Source: Parcubacteria group bacterium Gr01-1014_56
Lineage (GTDB): Bacteria > Patescibacteriota > Minisyncoccia > Phycocordibacterales > SBAW01
Reading direction: 5' to 3'
Length of the DNA: 11,182 bases
NCBI GenBank assembly: GCA_007375995.1
Contig: VMFK01000026.1
Coordinates: 1-11,182, forward strand
The notes beneath the pieces are model-generated. The model saw only the letters and a list, made by a program, of their open reading frames with translations, made no database searches and was not told the DNA's origin. Below, in pieces: positions 4,757 to 10,661 of the stretch; positions within the stretch are counted from its first letter, which is position 1; each line of letters begins with the position of its first letter. Position numbers and translations under genes: made by a program.

Positions 4757-5227
4757 CTAGAGGCCGAAAATTTCTGCGAGGTGTTCGCCTATGTGCGGGC
4801 CCTGCTCCTCTTCTTCAATATGTTTGAGCAAATGGGCACGTACGGCTTCACCTTGCCGAGCATCGTCAAGCAAGAGCGAGATATGCGGCGTCAGGACCCC
4901 GCGCATGCTTAAAAAAAGATGCGGCTCTGTAGCCTCATGCTCAACCCAAAACGAACGGATAGCCGAGTAAGGGTAACGGGTGCCGTCGACAGAAACTCCT
5001 CGGTCATCGATCTTGACCGTGTGTTCGCGTGGCCCTCTTGCCGCAAGATAGCCAATCGAAGCGGCACCAAGCACGATAATAATCGCGAGCAGCCCGTTAC
5101 CAAAAAAAACGCTCGCGATCGCGCCCAGAAGCGCGACAACTCCGAGCGCCCAATACCAGTCGACACTCCGCGCCCGATGCTCGTGCGTCGTAACACTCCA
5201 CACCATCTCTTGTTTCCCCTCGGGCAT
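4757..5227 (-). CDS. Two-TM membrane protein with C-terminal PH-like domain, function unknown
   Basis: A 156-residue protein. A polar N-terminus (1-22, VWSVTTHEH) is followed by two closely spaced membrane helices at about 25-42 (YWALGVVALLGAIASVFF) and 45-63, then a soluble part of about 90 residues. That part opens with a beta-rich stretch (HTVKIDDRGVSVDGTRYPYSAIRSFWV) and ends in a helical, acidic tail. A membrane hairpin followed by a bacterial PH-like fold is a recurrent design in CPR genomes; I suggest that architecture but cannot name a family or function. It is transcribed alone from an extended -10 promoter 9 bases before the ATG, diverging from tRNA-Ser. About 40 bases separate it from convergently placed tRNA-Arg(GCG) sequence downstream, with no terminator seen. 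Confidence 0.75.
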   Translation of the reverse strand: MPEGKQEMVWSVTTHEHRARSVDWYWALGVVALLGAIASVFFGNGLLAIIIVLGAASIGYLAARGPREHTVKIDDRGVSVDGTRYPYSAIRSFWVEHEATEPHLFLSMRGVLTPHISLLLDDARQGEAVRAHLLKHIEEEEQGPHIGEHLAEIFGL

Positions 5228-5236
5228 ATCTCACTC

Positions 5237-5245
5237 ATTATAGCA
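5237..5245 (-). promoter_or_regulatory. Extended -10 promoter of the two-TM gene
   Basis: On the minus strand this reads TGCTATAAT, a perfect extended -10 element (TGnTATAAT). Only 9 bases separate it from the ATG, so the message would begin within a few bases of the start codon, that is, leaderless or nearly so. No convincing -35 is visible, as is common with extended -10 promoters. Confidence 0.65.
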
Positions 5246-5291
5246 CCCACCGCTTTATCCCTTGGCAGAAAAAGTGTATTGTGAGCGGATT

Positions 5292-5376
5292 GGAGAGGTG
5301 GCTGAGTGGTCTAAAGCACCGGTCTTGAAAACCGGCGTACCGTAAGGTACCGTGAGTTCGAATCTCACCCTCTCCG
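5292..5376 (+). tRNA. tRNA-Ser (anticodon TGA)
   Basis: A class II tRNA: acceptor GGAGAGG/CCTCTCC with discriminator G, anticodon stem CCGGT/ACCGG with loop CTTGAAA (anticodon TGA), a long variable arm (GTACC-GTAA-GGTAC) and T loop TTCGAAT. It reads UCA and related UCN codons. CCA is not encoded. The next start codon (ruvX) begins only 3 bases after its 3' end, so ruvX must be released by 3' tRNA processing or share the message. Confidence 0.95.
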
Positions 5377-5379
5377 CAT

Positions 5380-5796
5380 ATGAAATATCTCGGTATTGAT
5401 TACGGCACTAAACGCATTGGGGTCGCTGTGTCTGACGACACAGGCTCTTTGGCCTTTCCTCTCGCAACTATTTCGGCAGGGAAGGGGGCACTTGAGGCGG
5501 TCGCCTCGCTCGTAAAAGAAAATCGGGTTGAAAAAATAATAATCGGTGAGTCAAAGAATTTTAAGAACGAGTCTAACAAAGTACAAGAGGCTACAGAACA
5601 ATTTAAAAAAGATATTGCAGAGGCAACTGGGCTTGGCGTTGAGTATGAGCCTGAGTTTTTTTCAAGCGCTCAAGCGGCGCATCAATATACCCCCGACGGT
5701 TCGCGTAAACAGAATCCAAATCAAGAAAAACTTGATGCAGCGGCAGCAGCGCTGATACTCCAGAGTTACTTGGACCGCAACCGCAAGGTACAATGA
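5380..5796 (+). CDS. ruvX: RuvX/YqgF family RNase H-fold nuclease
   Basis: This family folds like RuvC/RNase H; in E. coli YqgF takes part in maturing the 5' end of 16S rRNA and has been proposed as a Holliday junction resolvase. The 138-residue product has the expected acidic residues: D7 in GIDYGTKRIG, E92 in YEPEFFSSAQA and D119 in KLDAAAAALILQSYL. The GESKN segment (56-60) stands where GLPLN-type sequence is usual. The middle motif is degenerate (PEFFSS instead of DERLTT), but the glutamate is kept. Length is normal. The ATG directly follows tRNA-Ser and there is no Shine-Dalgarno. Four bases separate its stop from the next gene, forming an operon with the tRNA-binding protein and the YqaA-like gene. 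Confidence 0.92.
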   Translation: MKYLGIDYGTKRIGVAVSDDTGSLAFPLATISAGKGALEAVASLVKENRVEKIIIGESKNFKNESNKVQEATEQFKKDIAEATGLGVEYEPEFFSSAQAAHQYTPDGSRKQNPNQEKLDAAAAALILQSYLDRNRKVQ

Positions 5797-5800
5797 TGAT

Positions 5801-6163
5801 ATGTCTGAACCAATAGGGATAGACGACTTTAAAAAAGTCGAAATTAAAATCGGCGAGATCAAAAGCGCAGAAAAAATTGAGGGGAGCGACAAGCTCCTTA
5901 AACTCGTTGTTGATTTTGGCGACCCAACCGGCGGAGCTTCGCCGGACAATAGGGATGTACGCCAAGTGCTCTCAGGTATAGCGGCGTATTTTCCTAACCC
6001 TGAAGAGCTAGTGGGCAAACGTTGCCCTTTTGTTACCAACCTGGCTCCCCGGATGATGATGGGCCTTGAGAGCCAAGCAATGATACTTGCAACCGGTGGT
6101 GACAATGAGACCCCATTTGCATTGTTTGAGACAGCAGGGAGCCCGGGCGCGCAGGTACGCTAA
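5801..6163 (+). CDS. tRNA-binding OB-fold protein (MetRS C-terminal/CsaA type)
   Basis: A 120-residue stand-alone tRNA-binding domain. Characteristic stretches are FKKVEIKIGEIKSAEKIEGS, DKLLKLVVDFG, RQVLSGIAAYFPNPEELVGK and NLAPRMMMGLESQAMILAT, covering the whole OB fold found at the C-terminus of methionyl-tRNA synthetase, in Arc1p/EMAP II and in CsaA. In MetRS this domain dimerises and raises tRNA affinity; as a free protein it may be a trans-acting MetRS partner or a general tRNA chaperone. The catalytic synthetase is not in the window. A short insertion (about residues 47-57) lies between the third and fourth strands. Translation probably couples to ruvX, 4 bases upstream. Confidence 0.9.
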   Translation: MSEPIGIDDFKKVEIKIGEIKSAEKIEGSDKLLKLVVDFGDPTGGASPDNRDVRQVLSGIAAYFPNPEELVGKRCPFVTNLAPRMMMGLESQAMILATGGDNETPFALFETAGSPGAQVR

Positions 6164-6168
6164 CTCCC

Positions 6169-6783
6169 ATGCATATCTTTGAGCACATAACGACTATGCG
6201 GGAGCGTGCGTGGGCGTGGTTTTCTCTGCACGCGCAGGGGAAGCACGCCTTGTTTTGGCTGTGTTTTCTCTCTTATATAGAGCCGTTTCTCTCGCCGATT
6301 GTGCCGGAGGCGCTTATGACGGCGATGATTATTGTCAAAAAAGAGCGGTGGAGATTCTACGCCCTTCTCACCACGCTCTTTACTTTTTTGGGCGGTATCA
6401 CCGGATATTTTCTCGGCGTATTTTTGTTTAATGAATTTGCAACACCCTTACTCCAGCTCTCAGGCTACCAGCAGTACCACGATGTGAGCCAGACGATCCT
6501 CGGTGGCAACATCTTCCTCATCATGTTTTTTATTGCCTTTACGCTTCTGCCTGACAAACCGTTCACCTACCTTTCGGGGTTTTTGGGTGTGCCGTTTTTT
6601 GCGTATGCGAGCGGGCTGCTTTTGGGCCGCTCAATGCGAGTTGTACTTGTTGCCTACCTTTCCTACCGGTTCGGACCGCAAATTCTTGAAGTAGTTAATC
6701 GATACTTTTTCTGGTTTGCGCTTGCGGTGCTCGCTCTTTTGGCGTTGTATGGTATCGTACAAATGCGTATCTTGCCCTTGTAG
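6169..6783 (+). CDS. YqaA/DedA-like (VTT-domain) membrane protein
   Basis: A 204-residue polytopic protein with about five hydrophobic segments. The region CFLSYIEPFLSPIVPEALMTAMII (residues 31-55) corresponds to the re-entrant helix of the VTT/SNARE-associated family, where YqaA members have an E-x-x-x-x-P-x-P-E pattern. Further helices lie at about 62-84, 109-132 (FLIMFFIAFTLLP), 135-155 and 177-200. DedA-superfamily proteins are linked to lipid transport, including flipping of undecaprenyl phosphate, and to membrane homeostasis. The YqaA branch is poorly characterised, so a lipid-related role is inference. It starts 5 bases after the stop of the tRNA-binding gene and is the last gene of that operon; no intrinsic terminator follows. 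Confidence 0.75.
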   Translation: MHIFEHITTMRERAWAWFSLHAQGKHALFWLCFLSYIEPFLSPIVPEALMTAMIIVKKERWRFYALLTTLFTFLGGITGYFLGVFLFNEFATPLLQLSGYQQYHDVSQTILGGNIFLIMFFIAFTLLPDKPFTYLSGFLGVPFFAYASGLLLGRSMRVVLVAYLSYRFGPQILEVVNRYFFWFALAVLALLALYGIVQMRILPL

Positions 6784-6806
6784 TTTTAGGTAGGGTTAGA
6801 ACTTCA

Positions 6807-6815
6807 TGGTATAAT
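6807..6815 (+). promoter_or_regulatory. Extended -10 promoter of the HNH gene
   Basis: TGGTATAAT is a perfect extended -10 element. The GTG start codon follows after 6 bases, so transcription should start at or next to the start codon and give a leaderless message. This spacing also supports the GTG as the true start. Confidence 0.65.
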
Positions 6816-6821
6816 CCCTAG

Positions 6822-7136
6822 GTGCCCTACAAAGATAAGAAAGATTTATATGCGGCCCAGAAAAGACACCGCATACGAGTGCGCGAAAGGCTTTTAGATT
6901 TTTTATCTACCAAACGCTGTGTTGATTGTGGCGAAAGAGATCCTATTGTTCTCGATTTCGACCATACAGATACCAAGCTGAAATTCAAATCTATAGCAAA
7001 TATGCTCTCGGGGCATTATTCGTGGGCCTCGGTGCTCGCTGAGATACAAAAATGTGAAATACGTTGTGCTAATTGCCATAGACGTAAGTCCTATCGGCAA
7101 TTCAAATATTTTGGTAAAACTAAGAAGCCTTCGTAG
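6822..7136 (+). CDS. Small HNH-type zinc endonuclease-like protein
   Basis: A 104-residue protein with a complete HNH-like layout: zinc pair CVDC (33-36), central LDFDHTD (45-50, catalytic-type H48) and a second pair in RCANCHRRKS (C82, C85, H86). The basic N-terminus (KRHRIRVRERL) could bind nucleic acid. Stand-alone proteins like this are frequent in phages and CPR genomes; some are homing or packaging nucleases, but the target is unknown. It starts with GTG directly downstream of an extended -10 box. The gene runs into tRNA-Arg(UCU): the last three codons and the stop lie in the tRNA's acceptor strand and positions 8-10. That overlap suggests insertion next to, or co-inheritance with, the tRNA. 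The gene is slightly richer in AT than its neighbours. Confidence 0.85.
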   Translation: MPYKDKKDLYAAQKRHRIRVRERLLDFLSTKRCVDCGERDPIVLDFDHTDTKLKFKSIANMLSGHYSWASVLAEIQKCEIRCANCHRRKSYRQFKYFGKTKKPS

Positions 7137-7198
7137 CTCAATGGATAGAGCGGCGCTCTTCTAAGGCGTTAATGTAGGTTCGATTCCTACCGAAGGCA
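7127..7198 (+). tRNA. tRNA-Arg (anticodon TCT)
   Basis: Acceptor GCCTTCG/CGAAGGC with discriminator A, D stem GCTC/GAGC, anticodon stem GCGCT/GGCGT (with G-T wobbles) around CTTCTAA (anticodon TCT), and T stem GTAGG/CCTAC. It reads AGA/AGG. Its first 10 bases overlap the end of the HNH gene, and it is separated from tRNA-Val by one base. CCA is not encoded. Confidence 0.95.
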
Positions 7199-7199
7199 C

Positions 7200-7272
7200 G
7201 CACCCTTAGCTCAGTTGGTAGAGCAGCGCTTTTACACAGCGAAGGTCGCAGGTTCGAATCCTGCAGGGTGCA
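7200..7272 (+). tRNA. tRNA-Val (anticodon TAC)
   Basis: Acceptor GCACCCT/AGGGTGC with discriminator A, D arm GCTC-AGTTGGTA-GAGC, anticodon loop TTTACAC (anticodon TAC), and T stem GCAGG/CCTGC around TTCGAAT. The anticodon stem ends in a G-A mismatch (GCGCT against AGCGA), like tRNA-Lys in this window. CCA is not encoded. A 19-bp hairpin begins at the very next base. Confidence 0.95.
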
Positions 7273-7316
7273 CAAAAGACAGAAATATCTGCCCTTCGGC
7301 AGATTTTCTGCTTTTG
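7273..7316. repeat. 19-bp hairpin abutting tRNA-Val
   Basis: Three helices stack: CAAAAG/CTTTTG, CAGAAA/TTTCTG and ATCTGCC/GGCAGAT around a CTTC apex. The only defects are two single-base bulges (A7279, T7286). It starts immediately after the discriminator base of tRNA-Val. There is no T-tract after it, so it is more likely a processing or stability structure, or part of an RNA, than a classical terminator. Confidence 0.65.
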
Positions 7317-7321
7317 CGCAG

Positions 7322-7358
7322 GGCGCAGCGATGTTTTGCATTTGCAAAACCGCGAGCC
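7322..7358. repeat. Second hairpin of the tRNA-Val array
   Basis: The core is GTTTTGCA (7333-7340) and TGCAAAAC (7343-7350), a perfect 8-bp stem with a 2-base spacer. The flanks GGC, GCG and others can extend pairing to 7322/7358 with internal loops. Confidence 0.5.
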
Positions 7359-7405
7359 GGGGTCGCGAGCGATTTTGCTGTCGAGCAAAATCGACTTGTG
7401 ACCCC
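7359..7405. repeat. 21-bp hairpin of the tRNA-Val array
   Basis: GGGGTCGCGAG pairs with CTTGTGACCCC (two G-T wobbles), continuing into CGATTTTGCT/AGCAAAATCG around a GTCG loop. The only defect is one bulged A at 7394. This is the longest stem in the window and no known feature explains it. Confidence 0.65.
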
Positions 7406-7436
7406 AACAGAGCATCTGTGACCAAGATAAGTATGA

Positions 7437-7453
7437 TAATGTTGTAAACATTA
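7437..7453. promoter_or_regulatory. Inverted repeat just upstream of uppS
   Basis: TAATGTT and AACATTA form a 7-bp inverted repeat with a GTA spacer, ending 4 bases before the uppS ATG. It overlaps a possible -10 (TATGAT or GATAAT, 7432-7440). It could be an operator or a hairpin over the start region; nothing shows which. Confidence 0.35.
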
Positions 7454-7457
7454 CTCT

Positions 7458-8141
7458 ATGGAAGCAAAAAAAATTCCCGCCTGCATTGGCATTATTCTTG
7501 ATGGCAATCGTCGTTGGGCAAAAACAAAAGGACTACCAAAACTTGAGGGCCACCGCGTAGGGCTCGAGACACTTAAGCAGACAATCCGGCTGCTACAAAG
7601 CAGGGGCGTGCCGCACGTGGCGGTGTTTATGTTCTCGACAGAAAACTGGAATCGCGAAGCAGGAGAGGTCTCATATCTTATGGATCTTTTTTTGGGCTCA
7701 ATACGAAAAGATTTTAACGAACTCGATAAAGAAAACGTACGCATCCGCTTTGTTGGGCAAAGGGAGCGTTTTAGTTCCGAGTTGCAAAAGGCAATGAACG
7801 AAGCTGAAGAAAAAACTGCAAAGAACACTGGTATTACACTCTGGGCGTGCCTCTCCTACGGCGGGAGAGCAGAAATAGTTGAGGCGGCACGCACAATGCA
7901 AAAAAGCGGTGAGGAAATCACTGAAGAATCATTTGCAAAACATGTGTGGACCGCCGAGATGCCAGACCCAGACATAATCATCCGCACAGGTGGGGTTAAG
8001 CGCCTCTCAAACTTTCTTACTTGGAAGGGCGTGTACTCCGAATTATTTTTCACTGACACAAATTGGCCGGACTTCTCTGAAGTCGAACTTGACCGCATAC
8101 TACAAGAATATGGAGAAAGAGAGCGCCGCATGGGCCGGTAG
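7458..8141 (+). CDS. uppS: Undecaprenyl diphosphate synthase (cis-prenyltransferase)
   Basis: UppS condenses farnesyl diphosphate with isopentenyl diphosphates to build the C55 lipid carrier for cell-wall precursors, at the cytoplasmic side of the membrane. The 227-residue product carries GIILDGNRRWAK (11-22, catalytic D15), FSTENWNR (59-66), SYGGRAEIVEA (133-143) and PDPDIIIRTGG (169-179), then SNFLTWKGVYSELFF (184-198) with the metal-binding type glutamate E195. The usual RTGGE is RTGGV here. Length is normal to slightly short. The ATG has no Shine-Dalgarno. The gene leads a unit with an RluA-family gene, which overlaps its last 32 bases, and rplS. No classical uppS neighbour such as cdsA is present. 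Confidence 0.95.
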   Translation: MEAKKIPACIGIILDGNRRWAKTKGLPKLEGHRVGLETLKQTIRLLQSRGVPHVAVFMFSTENWNREAGEVSYLMDLFLGSIRKDFNELDKENVRIRFVGQRERFSSELQKAMNEAEEKTAKNTGITLWACLSYGGRAEIVEAARTMQKSGEEITEESFAKHVWTAEMPDPDIIIRTGGVKRLSNFLTWKGVYSELFFTDTNWPDFSEVELDRILQEYGERERRMGR

Positions 8142-8847
8142 TGAGCCTAGTGTCATATACGAAGACAAGGATATTATTGTTATCAATAAGCCTGCGGGGC
8201 TCCTCGTGCATGCTGATGGTAAACATGAACGGGCAACATTGGTTGACTGGCTTGCTCTAGAGTACCCTGAATTAAAAGGAGTGGGGGAGGAGCAGACGCT
8301 CCCCGACGGCACAATTATTGAGCGCCCCGGTATCGTGCACAGGATCGATGCGGACACCTCGGGCGTCATGGTTGTTGCCCGCACGCAAAAAGCATTTGAG
8401 TTTTTAAAGAAGCAGTTTCAAAACCGTGAGACAAGAAAAGTGTACCTCGCGTTTGTCTACGGCCCGCTAAAAGACGAGCGCGGTATTATCGACAAGCCAA
8501 TAGGGAGCGCGCGTGGGGGCAAGGGGCCTCGCTCAGCACGCACGCCGCACGGCACCTCGCGTGATGCACAAACCGCCTATCATGTGCTTAAAAAGAACAA
8601 AGAGGTCAGCTATGTAGAGGCATTCCCTAAGACTGGTCGCACACACCAAATACGGGTGCACTTCTCCGCGATCCAACATCCGATCATCTGCGACAAACTC
8701 TACGCGCCAAACCGCCCCGCATTGTTAGGATTTACTCGACTTGCGCTCCACGCGCTCTCGCTCTCATTTGCGCACCCCGACGGCAGGAAAGTTACCTTCA
8801 CGGCGCCACTCCCTGCTGATTTTGCAGAAGCAGAGATGTTGTGTTAA
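8110..8847 (+). CDS. RluA-family pseudouridine synthase
   Basis: This enzyme isomerises specific uridines to pseudouridine in rRNA or tRNA. The 245-residue product shows DIIVINKPAGLLVHAD (21-36), the catalytic motif GIVHRIDADTSGVMVVART (74-92, catalytic D80), RKVYLAFVYG and GRTHQIRVHF. The N-terminal S4 domain of RluC/RluD is absent, so it resembles the short RluA-type proteins; the target is not predictable. I chose the ATG that gives MEKESAAW because upstream codons in this frame lie deep in uppS and show no family similarity. The resulting 32-base overlap with uppS implies translational coupling. Its stop lies 11 bases before the rplS ATG. Confidence 0.9.
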   Translation: MEKESAAWAGSEPSVIYEDKDIIVINKPAGLLVHADGKHERATLVDWLALEYPELKGVGEEQTLPDGTIIERPGIVHRIDADTSGVMVVARTQKAFEFLKKQFQNRETRKVYLAFVYGPLKDERGIIDKPIGSARGGKGPRSARTPHGTSRDAQTAYHVLKKNKEVSYVEAFPKTGRTHQIRVHFSAIQHPIICDKLYAPNRPALLGFTRLALHALSLSFAHPDGRKVTFTAPLPADFAEAEMLC

Positions 8848-8850
8848 AGT
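8842..8850 (+). promoter_or_regulatory. Possible extended -10 before rplS
   Basis: TGTTAAAGT fits TGn followed by a weak -10 hexamer. It lies 8 bases before the rplS ATG and overlaps the stop codon of the upstream gene. The spacing matches the leaderless promoters elsewhere in the window, but the hexamer is poor. Confidence 0.3.
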
Positions 8851-8858
8851 ACGCGGAC

Positions 8859-9335
8859 ATGCAGGAATCTGGAGTCAAAATATCGCCAGTCAATATGGAA
8901 GAGCGCATCAAACTTGGCCTTAAGGCTGGGGATACGGTGCGTGTCTGGCAGAACATCGTTGAGCTTAAAAAAAGCAAAGGCGCGGACAAAAAAGAGAAAA
9001 CAACTAAAAACGCCCGCCGCCAGGCGTTTGAAGGTCTTATTTTGGCAGTCAAACACGGCACCGAGCCGGGTGCGATGTTTACAGTGCGTCGTGTCGCCTC
9101 GGGTGTGGGGGTTGAGAAGATCTTCCCGCTCTACTCGCCGGTTATTGACTCGATCGAGGTCTTGCGCCGCACGCGCACACGCCGCAGCAAACTCTACTTT
9201 ATTAGAGAGAAGGCCGCACGTGACCAGAAGCGCGCGATGCGCAAAGCGCGCGTGTACACAGCTCCTGAGAACTCTGCCTCTGCAGAGGAAGTAGTAGCAG
9301 AGCCTGCTCCTCAAACTGAGGAGAGTGCTGCATAA
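8859..9335 (+). CDS. rplS: 50S ribosomal protein L19 with insertion and C-terminal tail
   Basis: L19 sits at the subunit interface of the large subunit. The core is clear: LKAGDTVRVWQNIVE (21-35), RRQAFEGLILAVKHG (53-67), TVRRVASGVGVEKIFPLYSP (75-94), and IEVLRRTRTRRSKLYFIRE (99-117). Between the first two lies a Lys-rich insertion of about 15 residues (36-51), where most L19 proteins have a short loop. After residue 118 a basic helix and an acidic Ala/Glu tail follow. The total of 158 residues compares with about 115 usually. I chose this ATG because it puts the GDTV motif at the usual distance from the start; a GTG six codons upstream is possible. tRNA-Leu begins 9 bases after the stop, so they probably share a transcript. 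Confidence 0.94.
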   Translation: MQESGVKISPVNMEERIKLGLKAGDTVRVWQNIVELKKSKGADKKEKTTKNARRQAFEGLILAVKHGTEPGAMFTVRRVASGVGVEKIFPLYSPVIDSIEVLRRTRTRRSKLYFIREKAARDQKRAMRKARVYTAPENSASAEEVVAEPAPQTEESAA

Positions 9336-9344
9336 TAAAATAAT

Positions 9345-9428
9345 GCCCAGGTGGCGAAATTGGTAGACGCACTACCTTGAGGTGGTAGCCCCCGCAAGGG
9401 GTTGGAGGTTCGAGTCCTCTCCTGGGCA
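9345..9428 (+). tRNA. tRNA-Leu (anticodon GAG)
   Basis: A class II tRNA: acceptor GCCCAGG/CCTGGGC with discriminator A, anticodon stem CTACC/GGTAG with loop TTGAGGT (anticodon GAG), a long variable arm (CCCC-GCAA-GGGG) and T loop TTCGAGT. It decodes CUC/CUU. CCA is not encoded. It lies 9 bases after rplS and 21 bases before the next gene. Confidence 0.95.
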
Positions 9429-9449
9429 CACGTGTAGTATTCTAAAGCC

Positions 9450-10451
9450 ATGAGACTTTTTATCGCTCCGGTTTTTATATCATTGGCTGCACTTATTGCG
9501 GTGTGGTGGTGGGGCGGGCTGTCGGCGCTTTTTTTGGCCGCAGCACTCGCCGTGCTCGAAGTCACCCTCTCCTTCGACAACGCAGTCGTTAACGCAAAGG
9601 TGCTCGCCGAGATGACACCAGTGTGGCAGCGCCGCTTTCTTACCTGGGGCATCCTGCTCTCTGTCTTTGGTACGCGTCTTGTCCTACCGATATTTATAGT
9701 GAGCATCGTCGCGTGGGTCTCGCCCTACATGATCACGGTGCTCGCGCTCTACAACCCGGAGGAATATTCGCGCCTGCTCCTCAGCGCCGACGCGGCTATC
9801 AAAGCCTTCGGCGGAGCCTTCCTCCTCATGGTGTCATTAAAATATTTCTTCAACGTTGGTAAAAGGATACACTGGTTTGCTCCTATCGAGCGCCACTTGG
9901 TGAAGTGGGGGAGAGTCGAGGCGATAGAGATAGCGCTCGCACTCATAGGGCTTCTTGGTATTTCCTACATCTCTGACCACTCGGTGCAAACTATTTTGCA
10001 GGCGGGGATTATCGGCATCGTCCTCTTTACCTTCACCGAAGGCATTGCACACGGCCTTGGTGTCGAAGCAAAGGGTGTGGCCCGCTCGGGTGCCATGCTG
10101 TTTGCCTACCTCAACATTCTTGACTCAGCTTTTTCTCTCGACGGGGTTATCGGCGCGTTTGCCTTGACCACCTCGCTCCCTATCATTGTCGTTGGCCTGG
10201 GCATTGGTGCATACTTTGTCCGCTCACTCACTGTGTATTTAGTACGCGCAAAAACGCTACAAAGCCTCGTGTATCTTGAGCACGGCGCGCACTGGGCGAT
10301 TTTTGGCTTGGCGCTCACGATGTTTGCCGGGCTTGTCGTCCACGTGCCAGAGATTGTTATCGCAACTATAGGGCTCGGGTTTATCGTACTCGCATACTTT
10401 TCCTCAAGGCGAGCGCTGCGCACGCCGGAAATTATCGACTCGCTTAGCTAG
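9450..10451 (+). CDS. DUF475/TerC-like integral membrane protein
   Basis: A 333-residue polytopic protein with about eight or nine membrane segments. Hallmarks are LEVTLSFDNAVVNAKVL (36-52) in an early helix and NILDSAFSLDGVIGAFAL (222-239) in a later one; the paired acidic residues resemble the metal-site repeats of TerC proteins. FVRSLTVYLV and YLEHGAHWAIFG (275-286) are also typical of the DUF475 family. TerC relatives such as Alx and the Bacillus MeeF/MeeY proteins export manganese or help load secreted metalloproteins; a metal-export role is inferred. The length is normal. TATTCT lies 6 bases before the ATG and could be a -10, though only 21 bases separate the gene from tRNA-Leu. A cation efflux gene lies nearby on the opposite strand. 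Confidence 0.88.
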   Translation: MRLFIAPVFISLAALIAVWWWGGLSALFLAAALAVLEVTLSFDNAVVNAKVLAEMTPVWQRRFLTWGILLSVFGTRLVLPIFIVSIVAWVSPYMITVLALYNPEEYSRLLLSADAAIKAFGGAFLLMVSLKYFFNVGKRIHWFAPIERHLVKWGRVEAIEIALALIGLLGISYISDHSVQTILQAGIIGIVLFTFTEGIAHGLGVEAKGVARSGAMLFAYLNILDSAFSLDGVIGAFALTTSLPIIVVGLGIGAYFVRSLTVYLVRAKTLQSLVYLEHGAHWAIFGLALTMFAGLVVHVPEIVIATIGLGFIVLAYFSSRRALRTPEIIDSLS

Positions 10452-10532
10452 CCCGAGCCGCATCTGTTTGTTATATTGACTGCGCAGTAGTTCATATGGT
10501 GCGCGGGTGTAACATGAAGTGTTCGAGAATAT

Positions 10533-10608
10533 GGTGCCTATGGTGTAACGGTTAACACTGGAGCTTGTGGAGCTCTCGATCAGGGTTCGATTCCCTGTAG
10601 GCACCCCA
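10533..10608 (+). tRNA. tRNA-His (anticodon GTG), CCA encoded
   Basis: Acceptor GTGCCTA/TAGGCAC with the extra G at position -1 opposite discriminator C, as expected for tRNA-His. The anticodon stem GGAGC/GCTCT holds the loop TTGTGGA (anticodon GTG). The T stem CAGGG/CCCTG holds TTCGATT. CCA is present at 10606-10608, unlike in the other seven tRNAs of the window. Confidence 0.95.
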
Positions 10609-10619
10609 GAGAGTACTTG

Positions 10620-10652
10620 GATTTTCTAAGACGGTGTACCGTCAAGAAAATC
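10620..10652. repeat. Interrupted hairpin after tRNA-His
   Basis: GATTTTCT/AGAAAATC (8 bp) and GACGG/CCGTC (5 bp) stack around a TGTA loop, separated by an AA/A internal loop. No T-tract follows on either strand. It lies 11 bases after the tRNA, a position similar to the hairpins after tRNA-Val and tRNA-Arg(CCG). Confidence 0.55.
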
Positions 10653-10661
10653 TCGGCGCAC

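Noticed and set aside
7273..7405. CRISPR array or direct-repeat array
   Set aside because: The elements are hairpins of different sequence, with no repeated unit or equal-length spacers.
7138..7451. Minus-strand open frames across tRNA-Arg(UCU) and tRNA-Val with CRIRTCDL and LQDSNLRPS-like sequence
   Set aside because: These are antisense-tRNA translations, a common spurious annotation; the region is tRNA plus hairpins.
7990..8109. N-terminal extension of the RluA-family protein
   Set aside because: The extra 40 codons lie within uppS in another frame and show no pseudouridine-synthase similarity; the ATG at 8110 fits better.
8841..8858. GTG start for rplS
   Set aside because: It overlaps the stop codon of the upstream gene and makes the N-terminus longer than usual; the ATG at 8859 fits the family.
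9202..9706. Minus-strand frames containing RRGLEPPTPCG and RTRTSNPLRG-like sequence
   Set aside because: These are antisense translations of tRNA-Leu(GAG) and of the start of the DUF475 gene.
10476..10504. TTGACT as a -35 box for tRNA-His
   Set aside because: No acceptable -10 hexamer lies 15-19 bases downstream.
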